64,000 nt of DNA, taken from assembly GCF_021134715.1 (NCBI RefSeq), contig NC_060027.1, positions 6,324,001 to 6,388,000 on the forward strand, in the 5' to 3' direction. This DNA comes from Daphnia pulex (Eukaryota > Arthropoda > Branchiopoda > Diplostraca > Daphniidae). Both the position numbers and the translations under genes were made by a program. This document shows, piece after piece, positions 60,339 through 64,000 of the stretch. A model generated the notes under the pieces. It was not told where the DNA came from, did not search any database, and was given only the letters and a program-made list of their open reading frames with translations. Position 1 is the first letter of the stretch. Each line of letters begins with the position of its first letter.

Positions 60339-63300
60339 TTAACTTCCTACTTCAGGATTACAGAACAGATTTGAATAAAATGATGGAACATCCATGTCCG
60401 AGCGATATTTAGATGCGATTTCTGATACTTTCAGTTTACGGCGAATGTGGGGGAGTTGATAACTAGAATTAAGAACATTGAATTACTTTTTAGGACGAGG
60501 ACAAAATGCATGAGTAAATGGTAGAATTTCCAATCCAATTTACCTGTCATGATCTAGTCGTCGACGTTTCCCCATATTCACAGCAGTTTGCCGCACTAGT
60601 GAACCAAGGGCTCGGCGAGACACAACAATTCCGTCTACCAACGGTGTAGCTAAATTCACTCTAAAAAAATTTATACATTTGTTAAAACTCAAAATATTTA
60701 CTAATTAATAAATAATTTAATAATCATACTTAGAATTTGGTCCTTGCAAATGTATGCGGTACAGTCCAGATTGTTGTGCATGAATAAAAATAACAAAGCA
60801 ATCGCTTACTACATCTGCTTTCTGTTGCCCTCCGTTATCACGACAGCTAGAAATCGTCTCCAGTAAATCACCTTGGTTCAAGAAATTTTCGTCATAAATA
60901 TGAGCCAATAAGCAATGATAAGATTAAATTAGTAGTAGGTGTAACGACGCAGATGGCGAAAATTTACCAATGGGAATAGTAGTGTGATCTTCATAACTTT
61001 CGCACCATACGACTAGCATTCTAACTTCGGAAATGTATGCACTGTCTTTGGTTAATCTCTTGGAAAAATTGATATTTTTTTGTTCCTTTCCCAACTGATT
61101 CTGAGGCGAGTCGTTCAGTGACGAAGGCTCATGAAATGGAGCTGATAAAAAAAAATAAAACACGCAGAACAGACAAAACAATTAGTTCCTCAACAAAAAC
61201 TAAAGTAATGATGTGCAATACAAGATATAAATGACGGAGATGTACAGCTCAACGCAGGAACCACAAATAGGATTTCGGAAACTCCGTCAGCCCAGTAAAG
61301 ACATTGAGAAGTCATTTGATAGGCATTAGCTTTGGAATTCAAGTCCATGCTTTCTTTCGACATTGGTTTGGCCTGTGCTGTAGTCAAAGAGTCTGGAACA
61401 AGATATTTCATCTTTAAAAGATTACATTCCCCGAAAGATTATAATTTTATGGGGACGGAATCATCCAATTACATAAATATATATAAATAGTTCAAAAAAT
61501 GTTACCTTGTGGCCAACCTAAAGCTTGCAAAAATTCCAGAAAATGAGGATTTAGAGACGAGGCCAAGCTCTGGATAATAGAAAAATTTAAATTTAATAGA
61601 ACAAAATAAAAAAAATACTATTAACGATTGCATTTCCCAAATGGACAAAGCAATACAACACATGTATTTTCTTATTTACCATATTTGAGAGGATTTCGTA
61701 ACTGTCTTTTTGTCCTGACCGAACATAAAATACGTAAACGGTATCGTGACTGCGGCTTCCCAACCGGTCCAAGGAATCTAAATCTTCAAAGAAATGTGAT
61801 GAAGTTGAATCTAATCCAACCAACGAATTTCCTCGAAGAGAATTTTCCTGAATTGATGTATGTTTATCAAAAGTAAACTAATAAATTACGTCGGCAAGAA
61901 TCAGCAAGTTGCAATTTAACAGTATACTTGAAGTCCATCAACGGAGAGAAATCCCAAGTGTGACAGAAACAATCGGGCCGTTTGAAATTCATTGCAGAGA
62001 AGGGGGGACTGGCATTCCGATTTAATTTCAATGTCTTCTTGAATTTCCGAGACTGTAAGAGTTGATGCCGAATCGACAAGTCTTCCAAGTTTATCCAACT
62101 CTGCGGCTATACGATCGTCGATCATTAAAGGGGTTTCCAAACTGGGTAGTGTTTTATCCCTGTTTAAAACAAACAATGAATTACATCTAGAAAGAAAATA
62201 TTACCAGAGAAATTCAGTTTACGCCAAACAAGGTCGAACTCTATCAACAGAGTCAGGAAAGTACTGTGGATCAAAGCTTAATAGTGATCCTACGTCATTC
62301 ATAGGCAGAGGTCGACCAGGATTGACCGTGTAACTATAAACACCACATTTATGCCGTGGTAAGTGACGTATTTGTGATGCCCAAACTTGGCGGCCAAATT
62401 GATTACGGATTAGAATTGTAACCATGGGGTCGGAATCTAAGATCGGTAAAGCGTTACGATGGGATGCAAGAAATAATAATAATAAAAAAGGAAGTATTTA
62501 CCTAGTATTTTGTTGGAGGGTTGCTCCAATACACCAAGAATTATTGTGCCTTCAGACGCAGCGAAATATCGAAAATGTTGAGCAGCGGATAAATGAGGTT
62601 TGTTGGAATTACTTTTCATAAGATTTGACTTATTGAAAAGGTCCTCTTCATTTAAAATGCAGGACGGAGAACCAGGCCCAGTTAGTGAAGGGAAATTACC
62701 AACTTGTTCTATCAATGAGGTTAGCAAAAATTCTGCGGCGTCACGAACTCGAAGAGATACTGGCTTCAAGAGTTTTTCGTGCTTTGCCTGAATACTTTCT
62801 CCATTTTTTCCTGTCTGAAATGTTTGGGTTATTTAAGTTTTAGATTTGAGTGCATCGCATTCATTTACCTGGGATTTTGATCCAGATATTCCCAATTCGA
62901 TTACTTGAAGAATAAGATGCAAGCATTCGCTGTCTGTTGCTAAAAAAGGATGAGCGAACAGCCAGGAGGCACAACATGTATAAGCTGCAACAATCGTTGA
63001 ATGAAGGTCTTTGGAATGAGCCGGTGGTGGCCGCGAACATTGCACAGAAATATATTCGCATAAAACACGAACAATTCGACGACTTTCTCCTACATCTTCA
63101 AATAAATTGGTACTTACAATGAAATGAAAAGAAAAAAAAAAGAAAAAAGAAAAGGTGAGAAACGTAAAAGACCTACTTTGATCAGAGACTCGTAACTTCG
63201 CCAAAACCTCCGCCAAGAAACCTAGTAATTCTAGCGCGGCTAGAGATGTATTTAGATCTGCTTTCCAAACTGCAAGAAGTTTGCACGATACTAGGTGGAA

Positions 63301-63917
63301 AGTAGCGTTTACTAACCCGTGAAACGATCCTAAATTTTCAAATGAATTCTTGTAAGATTAGCTTATATTCAACACAGTAGCTTCCTCGTGATCATCAATA
63401 AAACATGTAAGAAAAAATTGCTTACCTAAAGGAAATGTTAATAGAGGGCCAGAGTATGAGATTCTCTCTGAATAGGAAGCATCGTTTTCAAGATGGGAAT
63501 CTAATGTGATCTCACTCACACTGGGATAGGAGTTTGAACTTGTGCTGTGACAGCTATGGGTATCTGAAGTTGAAGACATAACGTTTGATGCAGAATCGGT
63601 TTGCATGGGTGTGGACGGATAATTGTGGGGAGCCAATGATACTGCGTTGTGCTCCGACTGCTCAAATGCTGCCAAGTCGTGAATTAAGCTCGCCAGACCG
63701 CCTAAAGGGTATCGAATGATCAAAGAAACAATGTCAACTGGCACACTTGCATGAAATAAATTCAAATACCTAAAAGAATATGGGTGTTCAAAGGATCACT
63801 TTCAACTTGCAAAGCAGACAGTAGAAGCTGTGTCAAACGTGGGCGGACATTAGAAAAAATTGTGGGTAATGTGTTGCGTTCACCAATTCCACCAGCCAAC
63901 TCCTTGATCGGCAATGA
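60339..63917 (-). CDS. RALGAPB: RalGAP beta subunit (RALGAPB homologue), 3' part; 5' end beyond the window
   Basis: Exons (minus): 63,917-63,770; 63,701-63,426; 63,329-63,177; 63,089-62,869; 62,814-62,502; 62,436-62,223; 62,159-61,928; 61,847-61,680; 61,569-61,506; 61,392-61,246 (donor could also be at 61,222); 61,141-60,968; 60,871-60,730; 60,660-60,544; 60,462-60,339. All phases close, giving 830 C-terminal residues. Blocks matching RALGAPB are LCEYISVQCSRPPPAHSKDL, VIELGISGSKSQ, EFQTARLFLSHLGFLSVDGL, LDSTSSHFFEDLDSLDRLGS, DTVYVFYVRSGQKDSYEILS (RapGAP-like domain), and the end, PLVDGIVVSRRALGSLVRQT. The beta subunit pairs with RalGAP alpha, which carries the catalytic residues, and together they switch off RalA/B. 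The gene runs off the right edge; vertebrate proteins are about 1,490 aa. Confidence 0.92.
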
Positions 63918-64000
63918 CTAGAAGAATAAAAAAAAGGAAACAATATAAATATTTTACAACCAACGAAATCCACACATGCGAATCGAACATACATGAAAAT

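Noticed and set aside
1..64000. CRISPR arrays, bacterial operons, rRNA genes
   Set aside because: No regularly spaced short repeats, no Shine-Dalgarno-led gene runs and no rRNA signatures; the sequence is clearly animal nuclear DNA.

Overview
This is eukaryotic nuclear DNA from an animal, most likely an arthropod and probably a branchiopod crustacean of the Daphnia type. The host genes have many short introns (mostly 54-115 nt) with GT/AG borders, long AT-rich spacers, and animal families (RalGAP beta, CEP131, GPR158-like). The taxon is an inference from gene style; no rRNA or mitochondrial marker is present.

The window has two very different halves. Positions 1 to about 48,700 hold no convincing intact host gene. 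They are a graveyard of transposable elements: a BEL/Pao retrotransposon relic (about 2.5-4.85 kb, minus); a non-autonomous element with 23-bp terminal inverted repeats and subterminal AACTGCAG-type repeats (9291-10466); a P-element/THAP9-like transposase (11.85-14.7 kb, minus) whose intron contains a 778-bp foldback element; a decayed Helitron (about 18.6-22.7 kb, plus) with a recognisable HUH Rep but no helicase, preceded on the same strand by an RPA1-like OB-fold gene (16.0-16.9 kb); a possible Myb/SANT-like ORF relic (26.8-28.0 kb); a Tc1/mariner transposase fragment (36.96-37.56 kb); a Copia integrase/reverse transcriptase relic (39.75-41.0 kb); a 5'-truncated LINE with a 14-bp target duplication, nested in an older LINE RNase H fragment (44.4-45.63 kb); a TA-flanked MITE (46,374-47,202); scattered tRNA-derived SINE-like sequences; and a dispersed hairpin repeat family.

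Positions 48,758-64,000 hold three compact host genes, all on the minus strand. They are CEP131/dilatory (10 exons, 962 aa, centriolar satellite coiled coil), a secreted or membrane-anchored protein with two tandem GPR158/179-type ectodomain units but no seven-helix domain (9 exons, 815 aa), and the 3' part of RALGAPB (14 exons, 830 aa present; it continues past the right edge). For all three, every splice junction was placed by eye and every phase closes, so the models are internally consistent. One RALGAPB donor has two equally good positions.

The points most worth checking are the two-unit GPR158-like protein without a 7TM domain, and the RPA-plus-HUH arrangement. The latter suggests a Helitron that carried a replication protein A gene and has an array of duplicated exon-like units at the start of its Rep.
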